Shown here: positions 1-9,546 of the stretch, piece by piece
Layout: each line of letters opens with the position of its first letter
Numbering within the stretch: the stretch's first letter is position 1
Assembly: GCF_011064845.1 (NCBI RefSeq)
Contig: NZ_CP049015.1
Span: 4,340,001 to 4,404,000, forward strand
Source of the DNA: Citrobacter freundii ATCC 8090 = MTCC 1658 = NBRC 12681
GTDB lineage: Bacteria > Pseudomonadota > Gammaproteobacteria > Enterobacterales > Enterobacteriaceae
DNA length: 64,000 nucleotides
Direction: 5' to 3'
The notes under the pieces: model-generated
What the model saw: the letters and a program-made list of their open reading frames with translations, nothing else
Told to the model about the DNA's origin: nothing
Databases searched by the model: none
Translations under genes and position numbers: made by a program

Positions 1-189
1 ATGGAACCAAAGCATATTGCGTTTGTTACATCAATGGCGCCAGAAGCCAGAGGCAAAACATTATTATTCAGCTATTGGTCCAGTAAACAAGCAATCCCCG
101 ACCCTTATCGAAAAAGTCATGATGTTTATGAGTATGTGTTTCAACAACTGGAACTGGGTGCACAAAGATGGGCCCAGCATCTGGTGTAA
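1..189 (+). CDS. Low-molecular-weight protein-tyrosine phosphatase, Wzb/Etp type (C-terminal part)
   Basis: Only the last 62 residues are in the window; the 5' part lies before base 1, so the first methionine is probably internal. The segment resembles the C-terminus of Wzb/Etp phosphatases. It has MEPKHI, APEARGKT, and an IPDPY motif that carries the general-acid aspartate of the low-molecular-weight PTPase fold, followed by the C-terminal amphipathic helix ending at the stop. In this family the enzyme dephosphorylates the tyrosine-rich tail of a partner BY-kinase in capsule or exopolysaccharide export. The next gene is exactly such a kinase and overlaps this one by 22 nt if its first ATG is used. 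The catalytic CxxxxxR loop is not visible, so activity cannot be judged. Confidence 0.75.
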   Translation: MEPKHIAFVTSMAPEARGKTLLFSYWSSKQAIPDPYRKSHDVYEYVFQQLELGAQRWAQHLV

Positions 190-2360
190 AAAAGGACAGT
201 TTAATCTTGAATGAGAATTCGAAATATCCGTGCACTTCCTCGGCGGAAAAAGAATTGGATCTTATCCAGCTACTGCATATTTTATTTTTGCAATGGAAAA
301 TAATCCTCTGCATAACCATCGCCTTTACCCTGGCTGCATCACTATACACTTTTTTATCTCCCACGGTGTATCAAGCAGATGCCCTAATTCAGGTTGAGCA
401 AAAGCAAAATCAGGCAATTTTGAACCGCTTGAAGAATATTTTACCAACCGACACATCTGCTGTATCAGCTGAAATTGAGTTGCTTAAATCACGAATGATT
501 CTGGGAAAAACAGTTGATGGCCTTAATCTAAGAATACAATCGGAACAAATTTATTTTCCTGTCACAGGATACCTCTGGGCTAAGCTGAAGGGAGAATCAT
601 CAGCAGAAATTACAATACAAGATCTCAGTTTGCCGCAGACTAACGATCAAAACTCGGAGGTTATTCTTACAGTGCAAGAGAAGGGATTATTTCATCTACA
701 AGGAACAAACTTTTCTTTAGAAGGTAAGGTTGGAGAGCGACTGAAGAAAGAGAATATCATCATTGAAGTTAGCAACATACATGCTGTCCCTGGCTCTCGA
801 TTCAAGCTCCGTAAAATAAGTAAACTGGAAGCTATTAGCAATTTGCAACTGCAAATTGACGTGTCCCAACAGGGTAAAGAGAGCGGAATGATCGCACTTC
901 GTATCACGGGACATAACCCAAATGAAATCGCACGCATTCTCGATACGGTAATGAACAACTACGTTCAGCAGAATATCAATCGTCAGGCGGCCCGCGACGC
1001 CAACAGCCTGGCTTTTTTACAACGCCAGTTGCCGAAAGTGCAGTCTGAACTGGATGATGCTGAAAGCAAACTTAACGTTTACCGACAGCAACAGGATTCT
1101 GTTGATCTCAATTTGGAAGCAAAAACGGTACTTGAACAGATGGTGAACGTAGAGAACCAACTCAACGCGTTAACCTTCCGGGAAGCAGAGATCTCGCAAC
1201 TTTATAAGAAAAGCCACCCAGCCTACCGCGCATTACTCGATAAACGCCAAACGTTGGTGCAGGAAAAGGACAAACTTAACCAGCGTATATCTGCAATGCC
1301 ATCCACTCAACAAGAAGTTCTGAAGTTGAGCCGTGATGTTGAAACAGGAAGAGAGATCTATTTACAGCTTCTAAGCCGTCAGCAGGAACTCAACATCTCC
1401 CGCTCCAGCAACGTGGGGAATGTACGCATTATCGATCCCGCAGTGACCTGGCCTTCACCTGTCAAACCTAAAAAAGCATTGATTATCATGCTTGGGACGA
1501 TGCTTGGTCTGATCAGTTCATCGGGTCTGGCTATTGCTCGCGTAGCCCTGCGTCGTGGGATCGAATCATCAGAAACATTAGAAAATGCGGGAGTTCATGT
1601 GCTGGCAACTGTGCCGGTGTCTAAATCTCTGGAAAAAAAATATCGGCATCAGCAAAGGTCTTCAATCGTTAACTTCTTCCGACGAGATACGTCGCCACGA
1701 TTTTGTCTGGCATTTGAAGAACCAGCTGATATTTCCATAGAAGCTGTTCGCGGATTGCGTACCACACTGCATTTTATCATGAAGGAGACACCGAACAGAG
1801 TGCTGATGATTTCTGGCGCAACAATGGGATGTGGTAAAACATTTATCAGCAGCAGCCTTGCGGCTGTTATTGCTCAGTCCGGCCAGCGCGTACTTTTTAT
1901 TGATGCCGATATGCGGCGTGGATACACCCATATTTTATTCAACGTTGAGAACAAAAATGGCCTCTCTGATTTTCTAAGTGGAAACACAACATTAACGGAA
2001 AGTATTCAATATTGCCTGAAAGGCCAATTCGACATACTTACCCGTGGAACATTACTTTCTAGTCCTGTGGATCTTCTGGCGAACGAGCGATTTAAGCAGC
2101 TATTGAAATGGGCAAACAATGAATATGACATGGTGATCGTCGACAGCCCTCCAGTTCTCGCGGTTGCGGATGCAATCATCGCTGGGTACGAGGCAGGAAC
2201 TTGTCTGGTAGTTACGCGCGCAAATCAGGATAGCTTGCAACAGGTGAACCGATGCCTGCGAAAATTTGAGCAAAATGGAATAAACGTGAAAGGCGTTATT
2301 CTTAATGGTATCACACGGGAAGATGCAAATTACTACGCATATGAATACACCACATCTTAG
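168..2360 (+). CDS. Polysaccharide co-polymerase / BY-type tyrosine kinase, Wzc/Etk family
   Basis: This inner-membrane protein of about 730 residues controls export and chain length of capsule-like polysaccharide through cycles of tyrosine phosphorylation. Visible parts are a Wzz domain with membrane segments near residues 44-66 and 443-465, a periplasmic coiled-coil rich in Q, E and R between them, and a cytoplasmic kinase domain. The kinase has Walker A (GATMGCGKT, about 549-557), Walker A' (LFIDADMRRG, about 574-583) and Walker B (VIVDSPP, about 656-662). The tail YYAYEY supplies four tyrosines, a shorter cluster than in E. coli Wzc or Etk. The first ATG overlaps the phosphatase gene. A TTG at 207 preceded by AAGGA gives a 717-residue product and is a credible alternative. 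It pairs with the preceding phosphatase. Local base composition is AT-rich, which suggests an acquired locus. Confidence 0.87.
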   Translation: MGPASGVKKDSLILNENSKYPCTSSAEKELDLIQLLHILFLQWKIILCITIAFTLAASLYTFLSPTVYQADALIQVEQKQNQAILNRLKNILPTDTSAVSAEIELLKSRMILGKTVDGLNLRIQSEQIYFPVTGYLWAKLKGESSAEITIQDLSLPQTNDQNSEVILTVQEKGLFHLQGTNFSLEGKVGERLKKENIIIEVSNIHAVPGSRFKLRKISKLEAISNLQLQIDVSQQGKESGMIALRITGHNPNEIARILDTVMNNYVQQNINRQAARDANSLAFLQRQLPKVQSELDDAESKLNVYRQQQDSVDLNLEAKTVLEQMVNVENQLNALTFREAEISQLYKKSHPAYRALLDKRQTLVQEKDKLNQRISAMPSTQQEVLKLSRDVETGREIYLQLLSRQQELNISRSSNVGNVRIIDPAVTWPSPVKPKKALIIMLGTMLGLISSSGLAIARVALRRGIESSETLENAGVHVLATVPVSKSLEKKYRHQQRSSIVNFFRRDTSPRFCLAFEEPADISIEAVRGLRTTLHFIMKETPNRVLMISGATMGCGKTFISSSLAAVIAQSGQRVLFIDADMRRGYTHILFNVENKNGLSDFLSGNTTLTESIQYCLKGQFDILTRGTLLSSPVDLLANERFKQLLKWANNEYDMVIVDSPPVLAVADAIIAGYEAGTCLVVTRANQDSLQQVNRCLRKFEQNGINVKGVILNGITREDANYYAYEYTTS

Positions 2361-2444
2361 TGCCGTCTCAATAGAAATATGCTGTTCGTTCTAATGCAAA
2401 ATCTATTATTTTCACACATTTATACTAACGATATGAGAGCAAAC

Positions 2445-3074
2445 ATGATACAAAAAATATTATCCTTTGTTGTTCTGGCATTCTGTACCTTTAGCGTTAG
2501 CGCTTTTCCTGTAGCGGAAGGTCAACAATATTCACGAATGGGAAGACCAGTTAAAGAAGCACCTATGGTAGTCGAGTTTTTTTCGTTCTATTGTCCACCC
2601 TGCATGGCATTTTCTCGTGAATATAAAGTGAGTGAGGCCATAAACCAGGTACTACCTGAAGGGACAAAAGTTGAAAAGTACCATGTTGGCGCAATGGGTA
2701 GTCTGGGACAAAATCTGACAACAGCGTGGTCGGTTGCAATGGCATTAGGAGTAACAGATAAGGTTGAGCATCCTCTATTTATTGCCGTACAGGATAAAAA
2801 ATCTTTGCGCAATGAAGAAGATATTCGCCAGGTATTTATTGACGCAGGAATTTCAGCCACAGAATACGATGCAGCAAAACACAGTTTTGTGGTTAAAGCG
2901 CTAACACAAAAACAGATACACGCCGCCCAAAGTTTTGAGGTTCAAGGAACACCATCATTCTATGTTAATGGTAAATACATTTTAAATAACAATGGGACAG
3001 GAGAAACGTCTCCAGATAAGTATGGCGCTACCGTTGCTCAAATCGTGAAGGCTTTGCTTTTGGGCAAAGAATAG
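2445..3074 (+). CDS. DsbA-family periplasmic thiol:disulfide oxidoreductase
   Basis: A 209-residue protein with a Sec signal peptide (MIQKILSFVVLAFC..SVSA, cleavage around residue 20-22) and a thioredoxin/DsbA fold. The active site is C50-P-P-C53 in FFSFYCPPC, where E. coli DsbA has CPHC. The cis-proline loop is GTP (P170). The helical insert keeps DsbA-like blocks such as AMALGV and SFVVKAL. Length matches DsbA (208). The ATG at 2445 was chosen over upstream in-frame ATGs at 2379 and 2433 because GAGAG lies 5-9 bases before it and it places the signal peptide at the N-terminus. It sits 84 bp after the Wzc-like gene on the same strand. CPPC could shift the redox potential towards reduction or isomerisation, or limit it to a private substrate as in DsbL/SrgA; that is inference. 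Confidence 0.86.
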   Translation: MIQKILSFVVLAFCTFSVSAFPVAEGQQYSRMGRPVKEAPMVVEFFSFYCPPCMAFSREYKVSEAINQVLPEGTKVEKYHVGAMGSLGQNLTTAWSVAMALGVTDKVEHPLFIAVQDKKSLRNEEDIRQVFIDAGISATEYDAAKHSFVVKALTQKQIHAAQSFEVQGTPSFYVNGKYILNNNGTGETSPDKYGATVAQIVKALLLGKE

Positions 3075-3080
3075 TGATAA

Positions 3081-3123
3081 CAAAAGATACGACAGATTCG
3101 CAATTCTATGTTGTATCTTTTTG
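3081..3123 (+). terminator. Probable terminator after the dsbA-like gene
   Basis: CAAAAGATAC pairs with GTATCTTTTTG across a loop of about 22 bases, and the descending arm ends in a T run. It lies 7 bases after the stop codon. Confidence 0.5.
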
Positions 3124-3551
3124 CTAACCCTGATCAATCTGCAACAAAACTGTATTAGTCGAAAGAGAAAAATTCATGACCACACCGAAGCTATAATATT
3201 ATAGCTCTTATAACTAATTCTATAGCTCAAACTTAAATCCCCTTAATTTTGCATGTATTATAATAACCATAAAATCTCGAATTTATATTAATCAATCATC
3301 AATTAACAATGAATAAATTAGCAGGCGAGCTCATGGCTGTATTATTTATATCACACTTTACATTGCGTAAAACAGCAAGGAAAAAATCATACTGGACGAA
3401 AGTGCGTTAATAATGGTATCTAATACTATGAGCATCAATAATTGGAAAAATCTAATCAATACTCACACCCGTCATTTATTACTAAATAAATTTCATGAAA
3501 AAAATTTATTTTTGGCATTATTTAAATTAAAATTTGTTTAGCCAGGAGCCT
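3124..3551. promoter_or_regulatory. AT-rich intergenic region with a perfect palindrome
   Basis: About 430 bases without a credible gene. The most regular element is a perfect 18-bp palindrome at 3189-3206, AGCTATAATATTATAGCT, with a further half-site TATAGCTC around 3231-3238. This is the form expected of a dimeric regulator's operator or a short hairpin. The rest is very AT-rich and probably carries the promoter of the AraC-type gene at 3552; no convincing -35/-10 pair can be singled out. Confidence 0.35.
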
Positions 3552-4391
3552 ATGAAAAAGAAATTTCTTGCTGATATCATCCATTGGATCGAGGATAACA
3601 TCGACGAAAAGATCTGTAGCTCAACACTTGAGAATATTAGTGGATATACTATTAGACACTTATCAAACATATTTATGCAGTATACAAACCTAACTCCAGC
3701 AAAATATATTAGACAACGAAAACTTTGTCGCGCTGCTTTTTTACTACGATTAACAAACCTCAAGATAATGGATATCGCATATCAATTGAAATTCGATTCC
3801 CAGCAATCCTTCAGCAGAGAGTTCAGTAAATTATTCGGATATTCACCTCGCCAGTATCGAAAATCCAGAGAGTGGGATTTTAAATCTTTACAACTTCCAA
3901 TTCAGCCAGAAAATGTACCTGAAATAAAATTCGAGTATTGCATTTTAGAATCAAAAAAATATCATGGATACCGCTTTAGCTTTGAGCAGAAAATGTATTT
4001 CATTAGAGAAAATGAAACCATCATCAGATATCAAAAGATCATTGATATCATGAGGAAATATCATTCAGATTTATTTATAAGCAGCACTTTTTCTCCTCAC
4101 GCTCAGAAAGATCGCCATTTGATCGTTAACTCATTCTTAGGTTTTCACGCTAAAAATGATCTTTTGATATCAACAGATGAGGAATTCACATCTGAAGATG
4201 GTAAGTATATAAAATTTTCATTTAATGGCAGCCTCAATGAATATATATATTTCCCAAGGAGCGTTTATTATTATTTACTTCCTAAACTTAGATTGAAAAG
4301 ACGAGAGGGATCAGACATTGAGATTTTAAAATATATAGATACAGCATGTCCAGGTACAATATCTTGTGATTATTTTATCCCTGTAGTATAG
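3552..4391 (+). CDS. AraC/XylS-family regulator, Rob/SoxS-like with C-terminal GyrI-like region
   Basis: A 279-residue protein whose first ~105 residues form the double helix-turn-helix of the MarA/SoxS/Rob branch: IIHWIEDNIDEKI at the start, then YTIRHLSNIF as first recognition region and DIAYQLKFDSQQSFSREFSK..GYSPRQYRK as second. The order (DNA-binding domain first, longer C-terminal domain) and length match Rob (289) rather than typical AraC proteins, where DNA binding is C-terminal. The C-terminal ~170 residues are weakly conserved and would be the GyrI-like effector domain. The ATG at 3552 has an AGGAG box 4 bases upstream; an in-frame ATG at 3534 does not. Targets are unknown. The neighbouring exopolysaccharide/dsbA genes and the 82-residue gene just downstream are candidates. 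Confidence 0.83.
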   Translation: MKKKFLADIIHWIEDNIDEKICSSTLENISGYTIRHLSNIFMQYTNLTPAKYIRQRKLCRAAFLLRLTNLKIMDIAYQLKFDSQQSFSREFSKLFGYSPRQYRKSREWDFKSLQLPIQPENVPEIKFEYCILESKKYHGYRFSFEQKMYFIRENETIIRYQKIIDIMRKYHSDLFISSTFSPHAQKDRHLIVNSFLGFHAKNDLLISTDEEFTSEDGKYIKFSFNGSLNEYIYFPRSVYYYLLPKLRLKRREGSDIEILKYIDTACPGTISCDYFIPVV

Positions 4392-4414
4392 CTAAAAACA
4401 GAAGAGGTTATTTA

Positions 4415-4663
4415 ATGCTTAAACAATACATTATGGATATTGTCAGAAGCTATGGTTTTATAGAATGTGCTGATATATTATTCTTTTTGAAATATCTGAA
4501 TAATGAAAAAGTTGAGCAAGCATCTTTATCATGGATTTCAGCGAAACTCAATGAGTGTCTGGTTAATCATGATGATGGTAAAGATTATTTTATAGCATTA
4601 CGGAAACTAAGAAACGATATAATAAAATTTGACACATCACACTTAATTAAGTATGAAAAATAA
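4415..4663 (+). CDS. Small hypothetical protein (82 aa)
   Basis: An 82-codon ORF 23 bases after the AraC-type gene on the same strand, with AGAAGAGG placed upstream of its ATG. I do not recognise the family. The predicted protein is soluble, with no signal peptide or membrane segment, and is rich in I, L, K, N and D. It looks mostly helical, with a central SWISAKLNECLVNHDDGKDY stretch. The spacing suggests co-transcription with the regulator. AT content matches the preceding genes, so it belongs to the same accessory block. Confidence 0.55.
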   Translation: MLKQYIMDIVRSYGFIECADILFFLKYLNNEKVEQASLSWISAKLNECLVNHDDGKDYFIALRKLRNDIIKFDTSHLIKYEK

Positions 4664-4745
4664 AGTTAGAAAAGGGAAATTATTTATTGTCATACCAAAT
4701 TACTATTATACAAAATAAAAAACTACCGAAGCGGGGTTTTATAAA

Positions 4746-4765
4746 GAGTGAAGCTGACCGATAAG
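4746..4765. repeat. Distal attachment-site repeat (att) of an element integrated at rnpB
   Basis: GAAGCTGACCGATAAG at 4750-4765 is an exact 16-bp direct repeat of 7010-7025, the 3' end of rnpB, and both copies are preceded by GAGT. Left of it (about 4725-4741, read on the minus strand) comes CCCCGCTTCGGTAG followed by a T run, which resembles a decayed rnpB terminator. This supports 4745/4746 as the original chromosomal junction. Confidence 0.72.
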
Positions 4766-4814
4766 GCGGCTTCGTTCAACCATACGTCAGGCATCTGCGG
4801 CGCTGGAGTTGTCT

Positions 4815-4850
4815 TGTGTCGCAGACTGTATCGCAGTTTGTATCACAACG
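4815..4850. repeat. Three tandem 12-bp repeats, arm-type integrase sites (distal end)
   Basis: TGTGTCGCAGAC, TGTATCGCAGTT and TGTATCACAACG follow each other without gaps, 50 bp inside the distal att. The matching pair near the other att is at 6937-6960. Tyrosine recombinases often have such arm sites flanking the core; the function here is inferred from position. Confidence 0.5.
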
Positions 4851-4904
4851 ATAGCCCTGAAATTTACTTACTATCGCTCGTATCGAAAGTCTTGGTGTAA
4901 GGAC

Positions 4905-5091
4905 TGAATCGCCACGGGTTTAACAGACACCTCAGAGTCATTTAAGATGGCTTAAAGAGAGGTGCCCATGAGCGGTAAGCGTTATCCCGAAGAGTTTAAA
5001 ACTGAAGCAGTCAAACAGGTTGTTGATCGCGGTTATTCTGTTGCCAGCGTTGCAACACGTCTCGATATCACCACCCACAGCCTTTACGCCT
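4905..5091 (+). mobile_element. Left-end fragment of an IS3-family insertion sequence
   Basis: The fragment starts with TGAATCGCCACGGG, a typical IS3-family terminal sequence, and runs into the first 41 codons of an orfA. It is cut off exactly where the IS911-like element begins at 5092. No matching right half occurs after 6340, so the rest was deleted rather than only split by insertion. Confidence 0.65.
4968..5091 (+). pseudogene. Truncated IS3-family transposase OrfA (N-terminal HTH)
   Basis: The ATG at 4968 opens a frame starting MSGKRYPEEFKTEAVKQVV and continuing through a helix-turn-helix (SVASVATRLDITTHSLYA). This is the usual DNA-binding start of IS3-family OrfA proteins. The coding sequence is interrupted after 41 codons by the left inverted repeat of the IS911-like element, so no functional protein is possible. 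Confidence 0.7.
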
Positions 5092-5163
5092 TGTAGTGGT
5101 TTACTGAATTTGGCCACCTGAACAGAGGTGATATGCTCACCTCAGAACATTACAGGTGCCTCA

Positions 5164-6332
<1,169 letters not shown>

Positions 6333-6936
6333 CCACTACAGTCGCATAGAGTTAACGATCTGGCGATAATCAGAATGCCGTTGCTCCATAAAGGCTATAT
6401 GTGCATCGCAGTAATGTCTCAAGAGAAGGTCGTACTCTGAGGCCAAATAATCGATTTCATCCTCCATGCCCGTAAGATCAAACTGGCTACCAAGTTGCTC
6501 TATGACTGAATCTGTCGACAGCGGTTCAACATCTTGTTTAAAGGTTCCATCAAGTAGTAATCCAAAATCACACGCATTACGTTTTTCACGAGCCAATGAA
6601 CCGGATTCTCGCAGGGTACTACGTACAGTTGTGGGAATTTTTTTTGCTGCGGCGTAAAAACCTGCCTGAATTTTAAGCAAATAACGATCAATATCGTCTT
6701 GTTCTAACTTTTTCATTTTCTGCACTATGTCCAATAGTTGGGCTGGATCCATCTTGGACGATTTTACAAAAGAAATGAACATCGAGAGACGGGAAGATAT
6801 AAATCTTGCTCTACTGGCTGAATCGCAGCCCAGCGACACACGAAAGAAACCGCCTGAAGGCAGTCTAAAATGAAGGCTGTAACGGTTGCCACGCTTTAGG
6901 ATATTCGGGATGGAACAGCCGTTGGTGTGCCTCGTC

Positions 6937-6960
6937 TGTATCACAGTCTGTGTCACATTT
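6937..6960. repeat. Two 12-bp arm-type repeats (rnpB-proximal end)
   Basis: TGTATCACAGTC and TGTGTCACATTT match the three repeats at 4815-4850. They lie 50 bp from the proximal att, the same distance as at the other end. They overlap the start of the truncated integrase gene. Confidence 0.5.
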
Positions 6961-7005
6961 TCACCTATTAAGGCCTGAGACACACCAACGTATTGTTTTT
7001 GAATG

Positions 7006-7382
<377 letters not shown>

Positions 7383-7389
7383 GGCGCGC

Positions 7390-7418
7390 AGTATAGAGGG
7401 TTTGCGGGGTAATGTCAC
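7390..7418 (-). promoter_or_regulatory. rnpB sigma-70 promoter
   Basis: On the minus strand GTGACA (7413-7418) and TATACT (7390-7395) are separated by exactly 17 bases. They are followed by a GC-rich discriminator (GCGCGCC) just before the RNA 5' end at 7382, typical of stringently controlled stable-RNA promoters. The -35 overlaps the garK stop codon. Confidence 0.8.
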
Positions 7419-8560
7419 CCCGCACTGCGCATTCCTATCGCTAACGTGGCGGCGATGTTTCTTGAGGCGCGATAAATATTATCAAATGCCCCACGGAAGG
7501 CCTCTTCCAGCGTGCTGATGCTGGTCAATACGCTAAACACCGCATCGATACCATATTGATGCACCACTTCCACATCGCGCGTCAGGCTGCCGCCAATACC
7601 AATTACCGGTTTGTGGTATTTCTTCGCGACATTCGCCACGCCAACCGGCACTTTGCCGTGAATACTCTGGCTGTCGATGCGTCCTTCGCCGGTCACCACC
7701 AGCGTACAGTCGTGAATATGCTCTTCCAGATTGAGGGCCTGAGTCACAATCTCTATCCCACTGCGCAGCTCCGCGCCTAAAAATGCCATTAACGCGGCGC
7801 CCATACCACCGGCAGCCCCCGCCCCGGGAACATCCTTCACGTCTACCCGCAGCGATTTTTTAATGATGTCGGCGTAGTGAGACAAATTTCGGTCCAGTTC
7901 GAGAATGCGTTCTTCCGTCGCCCCTTTCTGCGGGCCGAAGATGCGCGAAGCGCCAGTATCACCTGTGAGCGGATTGGTCACATCGCAGGCCACGCGAATG
8001 GAGCAGGTTTTTAATCGCGGATCCAAACCGGAAATGTCGATGCTGTTGAGGCTCATCAGACTGCCGCCCCCGTAGCCAATCTCTGTCCCGTTAGCGTCGC
8101 AAAGTTTCGCGCCCAGAGCCTGCACCATACCCGCGCCGCCGTCGTTGGTTGCACTACCGCCAATGCCGATAATAATGCTCTGCGCCCCGCTATCCAGCGC
8201 CTGCAAAATCAATTCCCCGGTACCACGTGACGTGGTGACTAACGGGTTACGCTTATCAGGAGGTACTAACGCCAGACCACTGGCTGCCGCCATTTCGATA
8301 AACGCAGTTTTACCATCTCCGGACATGCCCCAGCAGGCATTCACTTTTTCGCCCAGCGGCCCCGTTACCCACGCGGAATATTCACTCCCTTGCGTGGCGG
8401 CAATCATGGCTTCGACCGTTCCTTCGCCGCCGTCGGCCACCGGAACTGAAACATATTGCGCATCGGGAAATATTTCCCGAAATCCTTTTTCTATTGCCTG
8501 AGCGACCTCAGTGGCAGATAGACTTTCTTTATAAGAGTCTGGGGCAATTACGATTTTCAT
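7415..8560 (-). CDS. garK: Glycerate 2-kinase (galactarate pathway)
   Basis: Phosphorylates D-glycerate to 2-phosphoglycerate, the last step that brings galactarate and glucarate carbon into glycolysis. The product has 381 residues, the E. coli GarK length, and belongs to the type-1 glycerate kinase family. It begins MKIVIAPDSYKESLSATE and contains glycine-rich blocks VADGGEGT, GIGGSATNDGGAG and VTGEGRIDSQS. The start at 8560 was chosen on homology; the frame stays open upstream. It is the last gene of the garP-garL-garR-garK operon, 65 bases after garR. Its stop codon overlaps the rnpB -35 box. Confidence 0.95.
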   Translation of the reverse strand: MKIVIAPDSYKESLSATEVAQAIEKGFREIFPDAQYVSVPVADGGEGTVEAMIAATQGSEYSAWVTGPLGEKVNACWGMSGDGKTAFIEMAAASGLALVPPDKRNPLVTTSRGTGELILQALDSGAQSIIIGIGGSATNDGGAGMVQALGAKLCDANGTEIGYGGGSLMSLNSIDISGLDPRLKTCSIRVACDVTNPLTGDTGASRIFGPQKGATEERILELDRNLSHYADIIKKSLRVDVKDVPGAGAAGGMGAALMAFLGAELRSGIEIVTQALNLEEHIHDCTLVVTGEGRIDSQSIHGKVPVGVANVAKKYHKPVIGIGGSLTRDVEVVHQYGIDAVFSVLTSISTLEEAFRGAFDNIYRASRNIAATLAIGMRSAG

Positions 8561-8625
8561 AGTTATGTAGCCTGACTGTGCCGCGCAAGGCAAGAAATAC
8601 AGGGCGCACATCCGCGCCCTTCTTG

Positions 8626-9516
8626 TTAGCGTGTGACTTCCACTTTCGCCAGTTTTTCGTAGTAGCATGCGAGCGCGCTGTGATCGGCGGTGCCCAGCCC
8701 ATCTGCGCGAAGCGCCTGCATCATCTCCATGACTGCAGCAGTCAGCGGCAACTGCGCGCCGACCCCATGAGAAGTGTCCAGCGCATTCGCCAAATCTTTG
8801 ATATGCAGGTCAATACGGAAACCTGGCTTAAAGTTGCGGTCCATGACCATCGGCGCTTTCGCGTCCAGCACGGTGCTTCCGGCCAGTCCGCCACGGATCG
8901 CCTGATACACCAGATCCGGGTTCACACCCGCCTTGGTCGCCAGCGTCAGCGCTTCAGACATCGCCGCAATGTTCAGCGCTACAATCACCTGGTTCGCCAG
9001 CTTAGTGACGTTACCCGCGCCAATGTCGCCGGTATGTACCACTGAGCCAGCCATCGCTTTCAGCAGATCGTAATACTTGTCGAAAATCGCTTTATCGCCG
9101 CCGACCATTACCGACAACGTACCATCAATCGCTTTTGGCTCGCCGCCGCTGACCGGCGCATCCAGCATATCCACGCCTTTCGCTTTCAGCGCGTCGCTAA
9201 TTTCACGGCTGGCCAACGGTGCAATGGAGCTCATGTCGATAAGCACTGTGCCCGGTTTCGCCCCTTCAATAATACCGCCTTCACCCAGCGCCACTTCCTT
9301 AACATGCGGCGAGTTCGGCAGCATGGTGATGATCACGTCGCACTGCTCAGCAATATCTTTCGCCGTGGCGGCGGTTTCTGCACCAGCGGCAATGACTTCC
9401 GCAATGGATTCCGGGTTACGGTCAGCAACCACCAACGAGTAACCTGCCTTGAGGAGGTTTTTACTCATTGGTTTACCCATAATACCGAGGCCAATAAAAC
9501 CAACTTTCATTGTCAT
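8626..9516 (-). CDS. garR: Tartronate semialdehyde reductase (2-hydroxy-3-oxopropionate reductase)
   Basis: Reduces tartronate semialdehyde to D-glycerate with NAD(P)H. Member of the 3-hydroxyisobutyrate dehydrogenase family: an N-terminal Rossmann motif GLGIMGKPMSKNL, the substrate loop DAPVSGGEPKAIDGT, and GNVTKLANQ with the catalytic lysine. The product is 296 residues from 9516, or 294 from the second ATG at 9510 (MKVGFIGLG), which is the E. coli start. It lies between garL and garK in the order of the reactions. Confidence 0.95.
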   Translation of the reverse strand: MTMKVGFIGLGIMGKPMSKNLLKAGYSLVVADRNPESIAEVIAAGAETAATAKDIAEQCDVIITMLPNSPHVKEVALGEGGIIEGAKPGTVLIDMSSIAPLASREISDALKAKGVDMLDAPVSGGEPKAIDGTLSVMVGGDKAIFDKYYDLLKAMAGSVVHTGDIGAGNVTKLANQVIVALNIAAMSEALTLATKAGVNPDLVYQAIRGGLAGSTVLDAKAPMVMDRNFKPGFRIDLHIKDLANALDTSHGVGAQLPLTAAVMEMMQALRADGLGTADHSALACYYEKLAKVEVTR

Positions 9517-9546
9517 GTCTTTATCTCTCTCTACTGTCGATGGTGG

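Noticed and set aside
4766..4904. Possible C-terminal remnant of the integrase next to the distal att (CDTxCDT reading)
   Set aside because: The reading frame is very short, other frames contain stops, and the similarity to the proximal end is fully explained by the 12-bp arm-type repeats.
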